Source of the DNA: Zeaxanthinibacter sp. PT1
Lineage (GTDB): Bacteria; Bacteroidota; Bacteroidia; Flavobacteriales; Flavobacteriaceae
Direction: 5' to 3'
Length of the DNA stretch: 64,000 nucleotides
Assembly (NCBI RefSeq): GCF_028464225.1
Contig: NZ_JAQPCN010000004.1
Location: forward strand, 1 to 64,000
Shown: positions 43,271 through 52,413 of the stretch, in pieces
Position numbering within the stretch: the first letter of the stretch is position 1
Layout of the letters: each line of letters begins with the position of its first letter
Notes under the pieces: generated by a model
The model's input: only the letters and a program-made list of their open reading frames with translations
Told to the model about the DNA's origin: nothing
Database searches by the model: none
Position numbers and translations under genes: made by a program

Positions 43271-44452
43271 TTATTGCTCGATATGCGTTAAAACTTGTAG
43301 GATGATATCGCACCCTTCTTCAATTTCTTCAATAGATATGGGCAATGGCGGCGATATCCGCACTGCCCTGGGCTCAAATAAAAGCCAAAATAACACCAGT
43401 CCCCGGCGAGCACATTCCAGGACCAGCTCATTGGCGATTTTTGGATTTTTGACCATAATCGCCAACATAAGACCTTTACCACGAATTTCCGAAATGAGTT
43501 TATGTTGAAGCTTTTCCCTGAAAATTTTCTCTTTTTCCATTGTCTCTGTAACGAGCTGCCCGGAAGTGATTTCGTTCAGAGTGGCCAGGGCTGCGGCTGC
43601 AATCACGGGATTACCCCCAAAGGTGGTGATATGTCCCAGCTTCGGTTTATCGCTAAGTAATTGCATCAGCGCATGAGAAGCTGTAAAAGCTCCTATCGGC
43701 AGACCTGATGCCATACCCTTACCAAGAACCAGGATATCAGGAATGCAGCGGTAATGTTCAAAAGCAAATAATTTACCTGTCCTGCCAAAACCGGGTTGTA
43801 TCTCATCAAGGACCAGTAAAGCGCCTACTTCATCACAACGTTCCCGTACCTTCTCCAGGTAACCCGCTTCCGGTAAAATGAATCCGGCACCTCCCTGAAT
43901 GGTCTCCAGAACTACGGCAGCCGTCTTTTCAGTGATCAGCGGCAGATCTTCTATTTTATTAAAAGTTATGTGTGATACCCCTGGAATCAATGGCCGGAAC
44001 GGAGCCAGTCTTTCTTCGTAATCCATAAGGCTGAGACTGCCCATTGTATTACCGTGGTAGGCATTCCTGGCTGATATGATCTCTGTCCGTCCCGTAGCTC
44101 TTCTCGCCAGTTTTAAGGCCCCTTCCATAGCTTCCGTACCCGAATTAACCAGGTAAGTGGATTCTAATGGTTCCGGTAAGAGGGAGGCCAGTTTTTTGCT
44201 GTAGGCTACAGCCGGCTCTTGCACGTATTCCCCGTAGACCATGACATGCATGTATTTTTCTGTCTGCTCTTGAATGGCCTTTACCACCGCAGGGTGACAA
44301 TGCCCGAGACTGCATGCAGAAACCCCAGCGACAAAATCCAGGTGTGCCTTACCATCCGTATCATATATATAACTTCCCTTCGCATGGGATATCTCAAGCG
44401 CAAGGGGATGAGGTGTGGTTTGAGCCTGGTATCTGAAAAAATCTTCTTTCAT
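43271..44452 (-). CDS. Class III aminotransferase (acetylornithine/ornithine type)
   Basis: 393 residues, PLP-dependent. The N-terminal YIYDTDGKAHLDFVAGVSACSLGHCHP, NSGTEAMEGALKLAR, DEIQPGFGRTG and the PLP lysine in LGKGMASGLP are all in place. The most likely substrates are N-acetylornithine, ornithine or 4-aminobutyrate; sequence alone does not decide. The arginine switch and the GNPVIAAAALATL helix are typical of the class. It starts 3 bases after the OstA-like gene ends, so they are cotranscribed although their roles look unrelated. Confidence 0.88.
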   Translation of the reverse strand: MKEDFFRYQAQTTPHPLALEISHAKGSYIYDTDGKAHLDFVAGVSACSLGHCHPAVVKAIQEQTEKYMHVMVYGEYVQEPAVAYSKKLASLLPEPLESTYLVNSGTEAMEGALKLARRATGRTEIISARNAYHGNTMGSLSLMDYEERLAPFRPLIPGVSHITFNKIEDLPLITEKTAAVVLETIQGGAGFILPEAGYLEKVRERCDEVGALLVLDEIQPGFGRTGKLFAFEHYRCIPDILVLGKGMASGLPIGAFTASHALMQLLSDKPKLGHITTFGGNPVIAAAALATLNEITSGQLVTETMEKEKIFREKLQHKLISEIRGKGLMLAIMVKNPKIANELVLECARRGLVLFWLLFEPRAVRISPPLPISIEEIEEGCDIILQVLTHIEQ

Positions 44453-44455
44453 GAT

Positions 44456-46156
44456 CTAAGGCTTTTTTTTGCCGGTTTTGGCACTGTCTGCGGGTATGAC
44501 AGCTTTCTTATTGACCGTTGAGGCTGGATCTTCTTTTCCCGGGTTTTCTTCCAGGGGTGGCGCTTGTTCACCTTCAAGATCGATAGGGTGATCCACTCCA
44601 CGAATTTTCACCAGTTCTATGCTGTTGTCATCTTCATCAAAAATATCATCCTTGCTGTAGATACGTTCATCACCTCTCCATATAAACCCTTTAAGTTTAC
44701 GACTGTTTTCCGGCAGATCTTTGGGTGGGAAAATGTCCCCATCCGGGTTAGTGAAAAAGGTGATATCTTCTATATCGTTATTCGCCATGGTCATTCTAAT
44801 GGCACTGCAGATGGTCTTGTTAATGCCCATGAGCTTATTATCGTCGTTGTACATATAATAAATGACCTCTGTATTCTTGACAAGGTCTACATAGTCCAAC
44901 GAATTGTTCTTGAATTTTCCGAACAAATCCTTGCCTTTTGCCTGGTTAAAACCAACTTTCCCGATACTGTCTTGTGATATGATGAAGGCATTATTAATGA
45001 CCTTGAGCGAATCCATTTTTTCTGTTTGCAGGTCTGATACCAGGTGAATACTGTCTCCTGTCATCTGGTTGTCCACGTTCCATAAAACCGGGTTTGTGAT
45101 GAGTTGAGTTACCCCGGTTCTTTGATCAAAGTGAATAGAATCGCATTTTCCACTGAGGTCTGTCTTGTAAAATTTAGCATTCCTGAATGCCCGTAATATT
45201 CGTTCTTCAGGTTGGCCTGTGACCATGAGGGTATCTCCGTGCATGTAGAGCGAATCTTTCTCCACAAGGCTAATAGAGACGGCTCGCTTAGTGGCAAAAA
45301 CGGAGTCTTTATCCTTGTAAACTTCTGCGTAATGAGCCCTGATCACTCCTTTGTTTATGGTATCCGTAACTTTGATATTATTGGTCGCCGATGCAAATTG
45401 AGCCAGTTTATTAAAGTAGACGCTGTCACCTTCTATGATACGGTTGTTGTAGTCTATACGGGTATTCTTGATGCCGTAACCGCTTTCTACCTTGGTGTCG
45501 TAAAAACCCCGTTCACAATAGATCTTGTAGGTGTCACCGGTAATTGTCGACGGGCCGTACATATACGCATTCTTAGAAGTGGTGTAGTAGTCCAGTTGCC
45601 TGGATTCCATCAGGTAATCGGGATTATTGATCTTCACGCTATCGAGGAACTGGTACTTTTTCTGTTCCATGTAATAGCGCCCGATCTTGCTCGTTAGGGT
45701 GTTTACGGAATCTACTACGGTCCCTGAGCTGCGGTAGAACGATTCCTGCTTTTCACGGTCAAAATACAAGGTGTCCGTGCGCAGGGTCATGGAAGCATTT
45801 CTGAGCACTACTTTCTCATAGGCCTTAGCCAGGCGGGTGTCCCCGTTATATTCAATTTTGCCACTGTTCATCTGAACAGAGTCGCCCTGCTTTAATACAA
45901 TATTCCCTATGGCCCTCAGCCGGTTTTCTTTCTGGTAAAAAATGGCAATATCGCAGAAGAGATCGGCTCCCTGGTGTTCAAACTGTACTTGCCGGTCATC
46001 CTTACTGAAGATAGCGGCCCCGGGATATTTTACTTCATCTTTCGTAAAGTTGGCCCCGTAGACAATATTGATCTGCTGCCCTTCGGAAGCTTGTTCCTGG
46101 GCAGTCCCTAATAAGGGAAGCGTAAGTAGGCAAAAAAGAAATACCAGTTGCTTCAA
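44456..46156 (-). CDS. OstA-like protein (LPS transport family)
   Basis: 566 residues from a TTG start at 46156, giving the signal peptide (M)KQLVFLFCLLTLPLLGTAQ. The TTG at 46174 lies inside a promoter box and the six residues it would add spoil the signal peptide. The mature protein is rich in short beta-strands with repeated D-S-V / D-T-L phrases, an OstA (LptA-like) jelly-roll chain that binds LPS lipid A. The C-terminal 60 residues are acidic then Pro/Lys-rich. It is probably the periplasmic bridge or assembly factor matching the LptB encoded at 16154. Confidence 0.85.
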   Translation of the reverse strand: MKQLVFLFCLLTLPLLGTAQEQASEGQQINIVYGANFTKDEVKYPGAAIFSKDDRQVQFEHQGADLFCDIAIFYQKENRLRAIGNIVLKQGDSVQMNSGKIEYNGDTRLAKAYEKVVLRNASMTLRTDTLYFDREKQESFYRSSGTVVDSVNTLTSKIGRYYMEQKKYQFLDSVKINNPDYLMESRQLDYYTTSKNAYMYGPSTITGDTYKIYCERGFYDTKVESGYGIKNTRIDYNNRIIEGDSVYFNKLAQFASATNNIKVTDTINKGVIRAHYAEVYKDKDSVFATKRAVSISLVEKDSLYMHGDTLMVTGQPEERILRAFRNAKFYKTDLSGKCDSIHFDQRTGVTQLITNPVLWNVDNQMTGDSIHLVSDLQTEKMDSLKVINNAFIISQDSIGKVGFNQAKGKDLFGKFKNNSLDYVDLVKNTEVIYYMYNDDNKLMGINKTICSAIRMTMANNDIEDITFFTNPDGDIFPPKDLPENSRKLKGFIWRGDERIYSKDDIFDEDDNSIELVKIRGVDHPIDLEGEQAPPLEENPGKEDPASTVNKKAVIPADSAKTGKKKP

Positions 46157-46171
46157 ACCGAAAATTTGGTC

Positions 46172-46179
46172 CAAAAGTA
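46172..46179 (-). promoter_or_regulatory. Promoter -7 element that decides the OstA start
   Basis: TACTTTTG on the minus strand. Transcription would begin about 5 bases downstream, so the TTG inside the box cannot be the start codon, while the TTG at 46156 can. Confidence 0.45.
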
Positions 46180-46243
46180 GGACATTTTAAAGGAGTTCAC
46201 GATCCGAGATGGCTATTTAGGATTTTCTTGGGAAGTAACGGAT

Positions 46244-47515
46244 TTACCGGTTGATGGTCTGGGTCCTGTCCGGTCCTACAGAAACTATAGCGATCGGTAC
46301 TCCCACTTCTTTTTCCAGAAAATCTATATAGTCATTTAATGCTTTAGGCAATTGGGAGGCTTTGGTCATCTTGGTCAGATCTGCCTGCCAGCCCTCCATT
46401 TCCTTATACACCGGGGTGACATTCTCAGCTTCTATATTAAAGGGCAGGTGGTTGATTTCTTTTCCCTTATAATTGTAAGCCGTGCAAACCCTGATCTTTT
46501 CTATCCCACTGAGGACATCTGCCTTCATCATCATCAGTTGGGTTACCCCATTAACCTGTACCGCGTACTTCAGGGCTACCAGGTCTAGCCAGCCACAACG
46601 CCTGGGTCTCCCGGTGGTAGCGCCAAATTCGTTTCCAACCGTCGCAATAGTCTTCCCCGTCTCATCAAAGAGTTCTGTTGGGAAAGGGCCGCTACCAACC
46701 CGGGTGGTATAGGCCTTAAAAATACCAAATACTTCTCCGATGGCCGTTGGTGCAATCCCAAGACCGGTACAGGCCCCGGCAGCTGTAGTGTTGGAGGAAG
46801 TTACGAACGGGTATGTTCCAAAATCAATATCTAGCAAGGATCCCTGCGCGCCTTCAGCCAATATTTTCTTTCCCGAACGGAATGCCTGGTAGAGGTATTC
46901 CTCGCTGTCGATAAAACTGAGTTTCTTTAGCTCTTTAACCGCTGCAAAAAACTCGGCTTCCAGTTCTTTAAGGTTATATTGGATGTCCACATCATAAAAA
47001 TGGATCATGGCTTCGTGCTTGTTGGCCAGGGCCCGGTATTTCTCTTTCCAGTCGTCCATTTCAAGGTCGCCTACACGCAGACCATTACGCCCGGTTTTGT
47101 CCATATACGTAGGACCGATTCCTTTAAGCGTGGAACCAATCTTAGCCTTACCCTTAGCTGCCTCTGATGCAGCATCGAGTAAACGATGTGTTGGCAAGAT
47201 AAGGTGAGCTTTACGCGAAATGAGTAATTTGGAAACTATATCGATATTAAATTGCTCCAGGTTCTCCAGTTCTTTCCTGAAAATCACCGGGTCAATTACT
47301 ACACCATTCCCGACAACGTTGATGGCATTTTTATGGAAAATCCCCGAAGGAATTGTATGTAGCACATGTTTAATACCGTCAAATTCAAGGGTGTGGCCGG
47401 CGTTAGGTCCTCCCTGGAACCGTGCTATGATATCGTAATCCGTGGTAAGTACGTCAACAATCTTTCCCTTTCCTTCGTCTCCCCATTGAAGACCTAATAG
47501 CAAATCTACTGCCAT
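46244..47515 (-). CDS. purA: Adenylosuccinate synthase
   Basis: 423 residues from the ATG at 47515; a frame running back to 47659 is a chance extension into the Fur-type gene. LLGLQWGDEGKGKIVD is the GTP-binding loop, GPNAGHT binds IMP, and GPTYMDKTGR and TRVGSGPFPTEL are family motifs. It makes adenylosuccinate from IMP, aspartate and GTP, the first step to AMP. It follows the Fur-type regulator by 13 bases and is downstream of spoT. Confidence 0.96.
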   Translation of the reverse strand: MAVDLLLGLQWGDEGKGKIVDVLTTDYDIIARFQGGPNAGHTLEFDGIKHVLHTIPSGIFHKNAINVVGNGVVIDPVIFRKELENLEQFNIDIVSKLLISRKAHLILPTHRLLDAASEAAKGKAKIGSTLKGIGPTYMDKTGRNGLRVGDLEMDDWKEKYRALANKHEAMIHFYDVDIQYNLKELEAEFFAAVKELKKLSFIDSEEYLYQAFRSGKKILAEGAQGSLLDIDFGTYPFVTSSNTTAAGACTGLGIAPTAIGEVFGIFKAYTTRVGSGPFPTELFDETGKTIATVGNEFGATTGRPRRCGWLDLVALKYAVQVNGVTQLMMMKADVLSGIEKIRVCTAYNYKGKEINHLPFNIEAENVTPVYKEMEGWQADLTKMTKASQLPKALNDYIDFLEKEVGVPIAIVSVGPDRTQTINR

Positions 47516-47528
47516 AAATAATAGCTGG

Positions 47529-47981
47529 TTATTTTGTTTCTTTTTCGTCTTTATTACGAGTACCGTAGAAATAAAGTGAGTGATTATTGATCTTGATATC
47601 AAAGACCTCTTCGATGGTTTTCTTGATCGATTGGATCCTCGGATCACAGAATTCCACAACCTCTCCCGTATCGGTCAGGATGACGTGATCGTGCTGTCGA
47701 TCAAAATACGATTTTTCGTATTGAGCCTGGTTCTTTCCAAACTGGTGCTTACGGACCAGTTTACATTCCAACAGCAATTCTATGGTATTGTATAAGGTGG
47801 CACGGCTAACCCGGTAGTTCTTGTTTTTCATATTGATATAGAGTGATTCTATATCAAAATGCTCATCACTTTCATAGATTTCCTGGAGGATCGCATAGCG
47901 TTCCGGGGTCTTCCGGTGCCCGTTTTCCTCTAAGAAAGCGGTGAAAACATTCTTAACAATTTCCTGGTTTTTGTTATCCAT
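47529..47981 (-). CDS. Fur family regulator lacking the structural CXXC
   Basis: 150 residues from the ATG at 47981. A longer start at 48008 would lie over a promoter box. The N-terminal winged helix (about 10-80: [24 protein letters not shown] and [15 protein letters not shown]) is typical of Fur, as is [16 protein letters not shown]. The structural zinc CXXC of Fur/PerR is replaced by LTDTG, and only one Cys, in EFCDP, remains. HDH of the regulatory metal site persists. It may sense a different metal, or oxidants. It is in the run spoT, this gene, purA. Confidence 0.85.
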   Translation of the reverse strand: MDNKNQEIVKNVFTAFLEENGHRKTPERYAILQEIYESDEHFDIESLYINMKNKNYRVSRATLYNTIELLLECKLVRKHQFGKNQAQYEKSYFDRQHDHVILTDTGEVVEFCDPRIQSIKKTIEEVFDIKINNHSLYFYGTRNKDEKETK

Positions 47982-48005
47982 GGTACCGTCTACAGTATCG
48001 AGGTG

Positions 48006-48013
48006 CAAATGTA
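48006..48013 (-). promoter_or_regulatory. Candidate promoter -7 element of the Fur-type gene
   Basis: TACATTTG on the minus strand in the short gap after spoT. It gives transcription from about 48001 and so supports the 47981 start over 48008. No clear TTG upstream. Confidence 0.4.
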
Positions 48014-48023
48014 GGGTTTAAAA

Positions 48024-50231
48024 TTAAATTCTGAAGACTTTATCAATTCCATTGATCCCTTTCAGATGGTCTATCAGCTTCTTGAGAATATTCTTGTTCT
48101 TGACCACTACGGTGATTCTTCCGGTAAAGGTTCCGCCGTCCGTGCTGAAGTTCAGGTTACGCATATTCACATGCATGTTATCCGAGATAATTTCAGTGAT
48201 CTCGTTCATCAAACCAAGGTTGTCAATACCTGTCATTTTAATTTCGGCAGTGAATTCTTCCTGGGTAGAATCGATCCACTTGGCGCTGATGATTCGATAG
48301 GCGTAATTAGACTGCAGGGAAATGGCATTAGGGCAATTTTTCTTGTGAACCTTGATGCCTTCATTAACACTGACAAACCCGAAGACATCATCCCCCGGAA
48401 TTGGCTTACAGCACTGTGAAAGCGTGTAATTAAGTCTTTCTTCTTCCTTTCCGAATACGAGCAGGTCGTATTTGGTCGTGATCTCATCTTTATCAACATC
48501 AACCGGGGCCGTAGGTTTCCGGATCTTGTTTTTAAAGAAACTGATAAAGGCGTTATTATAAGAGGAAGCAAAATCCTTGATCTTCTGGTTGTCTATTGCG
48601 CCAATTGCAACCCTGTAAAAGAGATCCAGGCTTGTTTTCAGCTTAAAGAAGACCACCATTTTATTAATGACTTCTTCTGATAGGTTAATTTTCTGGGACT
48701 TCAGTTTTCGTCTCAGAATCTCCTTTCCTTCCATGGCCACTTCTTTCTTCTCTTCTCTCAGGACAGAGCGAATTTTGGACCTTGCCCGTGCCGTGGTCGC
48801 GTAGTTGAGCCAGTTCTGGTTGGGTTGAGCGTGTTCTGATGTAATGATGTCTACCTGGTCGCCACTATTGAGCTCTGTATTCAATGGTACCAGCTTACCA
48901 TTCACCTTAGCTCCACGGGTCCTCATTCCCACTTCGGTGTGTATATGGAAGGCAAAATCTAAAGGGGTAGCTCCCTTTGGGAGTGATTTAAGATCTCCCT
49001 TGGGTGTAAATACGAAGATTTCCTTAGAATACAGGTTGAGTTTGAATTCTTCAACAAAATCAACGGCACTGCCGTTAGAATTTTCAAGGGCGTCTTGTAA
49101 ACGGTTTAACCAAACTTCTATACCCTGTTCTTTCTGGGCACCATGCTTGTACTTAAAATGGGCTGCATACCCTTTTTCAGCAATCTCATGCATCCGTTCA
49201 CTCCTGATCTGTACTTCTACCCATTTGCCTTGAGGGCCCATGACCGTAATGTGTAAGGCCTCATAGCCCGTAGACTTCGGAGAAGAGATCCAGTCTCTTA
49301 ACCGGATAGGGTTGGGGGTAAAGTGATCTGTAACAACGGAATAGATCTTCCAGGCAAGGAACTTCTCATTCTGTCGGTCCGACTTATAGATAATTCGAAT
49401 GGCAAACTTATCGTAGATCTCGTCAAAAGCTACGTTCTGGGCTACCATCTTTTTCCGGATAGAGTAAATTGACTTGGTTCGTCCCTTGATGACATAGTTA
49501 AGTCCTTCTTTATCCAGAGAATTGTGAATGATGGCCGAGAAATCATCAATATACTTCTGTTGTTCCTCCTTCGTCTCCTCGATTTTACCCAGTATGTCCT
49601 TGTAAACTTCGGGTTCGGTATATTTAAGGCTCAGGTCTTCGAGCTCTGTTTTAATATTATAGAGCCCGATCCTATGGGCGACAGGGGCATAAATGTAAAG
49701 GGTCTCTGACGCTATCTGCACCTGTTTATGCTCCGGCATGGCGTCCATAGTGAGCAAGTTATGGTAGCGGTCCGCGATCTTAATGATAATTACCCGAACA
49801 TCATCATTCAGGGTCAGCAGCATTTTCCGGAAATTCTCTGCCTGCTGCGAGATGTTCATGTCCTTATTCAAGTGGGCGATCTTGGTCAGTCCGTCCACGA
49901 TCCTCGCAATGGTTTCCCCAAACATACGTTCAATATCGTCCAGGGTATATTCTGTATCTTCAACTACGTCATGGAGCAATGCGGCTGCGATAGAGACAGC
50001 ATCGAGACCGATTTCAGAAGCGACGATCTTAGCTACGGCAATAGGGTGAAATATATATGCTTCACCAGATTTGCGTCTTTGGTTCTTGTGGGCGTCAACT
50101 GCAATGTCAAAGGCAGAGCGTATCAGTTGCTTGTCCTCCTTGCTCAGGGTCTGGTAACTGATGCGCAGTAATTCCTTATACTGTTTAGCAATCTCCTTGT
50201 TCTCTTTTTCTATAGCAGCTTCCGTCCTCAT
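48024..50231 (-). CDS. spoT: Bifunctional (p)ppGpp synthetase/hydrolase
   Basis: 735 residues from the ATG at 50231; the track start at 50249 adds only six unlikely residues. The HD hydrolase domain (about 40-185) is intact with YIFHPIAVA, HDVVEDTEYT and IKIADRYHNL. The synthetase domain (about 230-350) has the KIYSVV and GYEALHITV substrate residues. TGS (about 390-450, VFTPKGDLKSLPKGATPLDFAF) and a C-terminal ACT domain follow. With both activities retained it is a RelA/SpoT-type enzyme of the stringent response. Confidence 0.95.
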   Translation of the reverse strand: MRTEAAIEKENKEIAKQYKELLRISYQTLSKEDKQLIRSAFDIAVDAHKNQRRKSGEAYIFHPIAVAKIVASEIGLDAVSIAAALLHDVVEDTEYTLDDIERMFGETIARIVDGLTKIAHLNKDMNISQQAENFRKMLLTLNDDVRVIIIKIADRYHNLLTMDAMPEHKQVQIASETLYIYAPVAHRIGLYNIKTELEDLSLKYTEPEVYKDILGKIEETKEEQQKYIDDFSAIIHNSLDKEGLNYVIKGRTKSIYSIRKKMVAQNVAFDEIYDKFAIRIIYKSDRQNEKFLAWKIYSVVTDHFTPNPIRLRDWISSPKSTGYEALHITVMGPQGKWVEVQIRSERMHEIAEKGYAAHFKYKHGAQKEQGIEVWLNRLQDALENSNGSAVDFVEEFKLNLYSKEIFVFTPKGDLKSLPKGATPLDFAFHIHTEVGMRTRGAKVNGKLVPLNTELNSGDQVDIITSEHAQPNQNWLNYATTARARSKIRSVLREEKKEVAMEGKEILRRKLKSQKINLSEEVINKMVVFFKLKTSLDLFYRVAIGAIDNQKIKDFASSYNNAFISFFKNKIRKPTAPVDVDKDEITTKYDLLVFGKEEERLNYTLSQCCKPIPGDDVFGFVSVNEGIKVHKKNCPNAISLQSNYAYRIISAKWIDSTQEEFTAEIKMTGIDNLGLMNEITEIISDNMHVNMRNLNFSTDGGTFTGRITVVVKNKNILKKLIDHLKGINGIDKVFRI

Positions 50232-50272
50232 AAAATAAAAATACCACAATCTTTAATTGTAACCAACAAAAA

Positions 50273-51505
50273 TCATGCCCTAAGCTCCCTGATCCTGTCC
50301 TTCAGCGGGGGATGGGAATAGTGTACAAAAACGTAAGTTTTATGGGGTGTCAGGTTACTCAGGTTATTCTTAGATAATTTTTTAAGAGAACTGATAAGTG
50401 GTTCAGCCTTGTAAGTACTCCTGGCATAATGGTCTGCCTCGTATTCAAATTTCCTCGAGATATAATTCATCAACAATCCGGTGCATTCAGATACCGGGCT
50501 GTAAAGTAACCCGAACCCGACCAGGGCAGCATGGAAGCTGGGTTGGGAAACCCCTATGGCGAGGGAGAATTCCGGGTTGTTGATAAAGAGCGATAAGAGG
50601 AAGAGGGTGAGCCCGGTAGTCAGTATCGCTGCTGCCAGGTTAACCAGGATATGGTTTTTCTTATAATGACCAACTTCATGGGCCAGTACTGCGACAATTT
50701 CTTCTTCCTCCAGGTCATCGACCAGGGTGTCAAACAAGGTAACCCGCTTTTCTTTCCCGAAGCCGGAGAAGTAAGCGTTAGCCTTGGTAGACCTTTTAGA
50801 ACCGTCAATGATGAATATGTTTTTTAATTCAAAACCTACCGTAGCGGCATAAGCTTCAATTTTATCTCTAAGTGATCCGTTCTCCAGGGGAGTTTGCTTG
50901 TTGAACAAAGGAACGATCAATTTGCTGTAGAATAAGTTCATGAATACGGTAAAGACAGCAATAAGTAGCCAGGCATATACCCAGAACCATGATCCGCTTA
51001 ACTGGTACAACAAGATGACCGCAGACAGGATACCCCCTCCGATAAGGGCCATAAGTACCCAGCCCTTCAACTTGTCGATGACAAACAGTCTGGGCGTGGT
51101 TTTATTAAATCCGAAACGTTCTTCGATGACAAAGGTGTGGTAATAAGAAAATGGCAGCGTTAGCAGGTCCGTACCGATAAAAATCAGCCCGAAGAACAAT
51201 AGGGCCATAGGGATGGGACTTTCCGTAATGCTCCTGACCCATTGGTCTATGATCTCAAATCCTCCGAAAAACAGGACGGCAAGGGTCAGTAGTAAAGAAA
51301 AAGTAGAAGTGACCAGTCCAAACCGATAGTTACTATGCTTGTAGGACTGTGATTTAGCGTATTGTTCCTCTTCATACACATCGGAGAGCGAAGGCGGGAT
51401 GGCATCTTTAAAATGACGGGCATTCAGGAAATTCAGCCAGGATTCCCATAAAAATTGCAGGATAAGCAGGCTGATAATAATTAAGAATAAGGTTTGGTGA
51501 TTCAT
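50273..51505 (-). CDS. M48 family metallopeptidase (Ste24-like)
   Basis: 410 residues, seven or more hydrophobic segments. AHEVGHYKKNH (about 276-286) is the HExxH zinc site, and the third ligand is in EYEADHYARSTY (about 350). The large N-terminal half is a Peptidase_M48_N domain as in Ste24/CAAX proteases, which sit in the inner membrane and degrade or process membrane proteins. It lies 24 bases after the RNA methyltransferase and 41 bases before spoT. Confidence 0.9.
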   Translation of the reverse strand: MNHQTLFLIIISLLILQFLWESWLNFLNARHFKDAIPPSLSDVYEEEQYAKSQSYKHSNYRFGLVTSTFSLLLTLAVLFFGGFEIIDQWVRSITESPIPMALLFFGLIFIGTDLLTLPFSYYHTFVIEERFGFNKTTPRLFVIDKLKGWVLMALIGGGILSAVILLYQLSGSWFWVYAWLLIAVFTVFMNLFYSKLIVPLFNKQTPLENGSLRDKIEAYAATVGFELKNIFIIDGSKRSTKANAYFSGFGKEKRVTLFDTLVDDLEEEEIVAVLAHEVGHYKKNHILVNLAAAILTTGLTLFLLSLFINNPEFSLAIGVSQPSFHAALVGFGLLYSPVSECTGLLMNYISRKFEYEADHYARSTYKAEPLISSLKKLSKNNLSNLTPHKTYVFVHYSHPPLKDRIRELRA

Positions 51506-51529
51506 AACGGTGCTTGAGGTTAATGAAGA

Positions 51530-52348
51530 TTATCCTTTTCGGAATCCCCTTTGCCGCATTGATTCAAATATAAGTATTGCGGCTGATACGGAAACATTCA
51601 TAGAGTCGATCGCTCCCTGCATCGGAATGATGATATTTTCATCTGCATTGTTCAGCCATTCATCACTGAGGCCATCTGCCTCTGTGCCGACAACTATGGC
51701 ACCTCCCAGGCTAAGATCCATTTCATGGTAAGGCTTGGAAGCACTTAAGGCAGCACACCAAATTTTCAGTTTCTGCTGTTTTAAAAATGCAATGATCTCT
51801 TCGGTGCTTCCCGTTGCTATGGGGACACTGAAAAGGCAACCAACACTGGAACGGATGATATTGGGATTGTAGAGATCTGTCCTGGGGTTGGCGATCAGTA
51901 CTGCGTCCAGGGCTGCGGCATCCGCCGTGCGAAGCAATGCTCCTATATTACCAGGTTTCTCCGGTGCTTCAGCTACGAGAACTAATGGTTGATCGCGCTT
52001 AAAAGCTAAACTATCGAGATGATGTTTTCCGGAATGCATTATCGCTATTACTCCTTCCGTGCCACCACGGTATGCGATTTTACGGTAAATTTGTAAAGAG
52101 ACATGGACAAGGTGTTCCGGAATACCCTGTTTTTGTAGGAGTCTGTCCCTGCTTTCCGGATCTAATAATTCCGGGCATAATATGAGCGTCTCCGCCCGGT
52201 ACCCGGCACCCAGGGCCAGTTCTAGTTCACGGCTTCCTTCAAGGACGAAAAGACCGATTTTACGCCGTTCTCTTGATTTATCCTGGAGGGCTGTGATTTG
52301 CTTGACTATAGGATTTTGAAGACTACTTACTTCTGTGATTCTGATCAT
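51530..52348 (-). CDS. SpoU-type RNA methyltransferase
   Basis: 272 residues from the ATG at 52348; the longer frame from 52378 would start upstream of the promoter box. An N-terminal substrate-binding domain (about 1-95: SLQNPIVKQITALQ) is followed by the knotted SPOUT fold with EKPGNIGALLRTADAA (about 128-143), GTEADGLSDEWL (about 220) and IIPMQGAIDSMNVSVSAAI (about 238-256). It 2'-O-methylates rRNA or tRNA. Substrate choice cannot be read from the sequence. It is first in the run with the M48 peptidase, spoT and others. Confidence 0.9.
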   Translation of the reverse strand: MIRITEVSSLQNPIVKQITALQDKSRERRKIGLFVLEGSRELELALGAGYRAETLILCPELLDPESRDRLLQKQGIPEHLVHVSLQIYRKIAYRGGTEGVIAIMHSGKHHLDSLAFKRDQPLVLVAEAPEKPGNIGALLRTADAAALDAVLIANPRTDLYNPNIIRSSVGCLFSVPIATGSTEEIIAFLKQQKLKIWCAALSASKPYHEMDLSLGGAIVVGTEADGLSDEWLNNADENIIIPMQGAIDSMNVSVSAAILIFESMRQRGFRKG

Positions 52349-52353
52349 AAAAA

Positions 52354-52361
52354 CAAAAGTA
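52354..52361 (-). promoter_or_regulatory. Promoter -7 element at a leaderless distance
   Basis: TACTTTTG on the minus strand ends 5 bases before the ATG at 52348, so the message would have almost no leader. It also makes the ATG at 52378 unusable. Confidence 0.5.
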
Positions 52362-52413
52362 ATGTAAAGCGTAAACATGTCAGAACATTAACGACTAACC
52401 TTAAAATTATACT

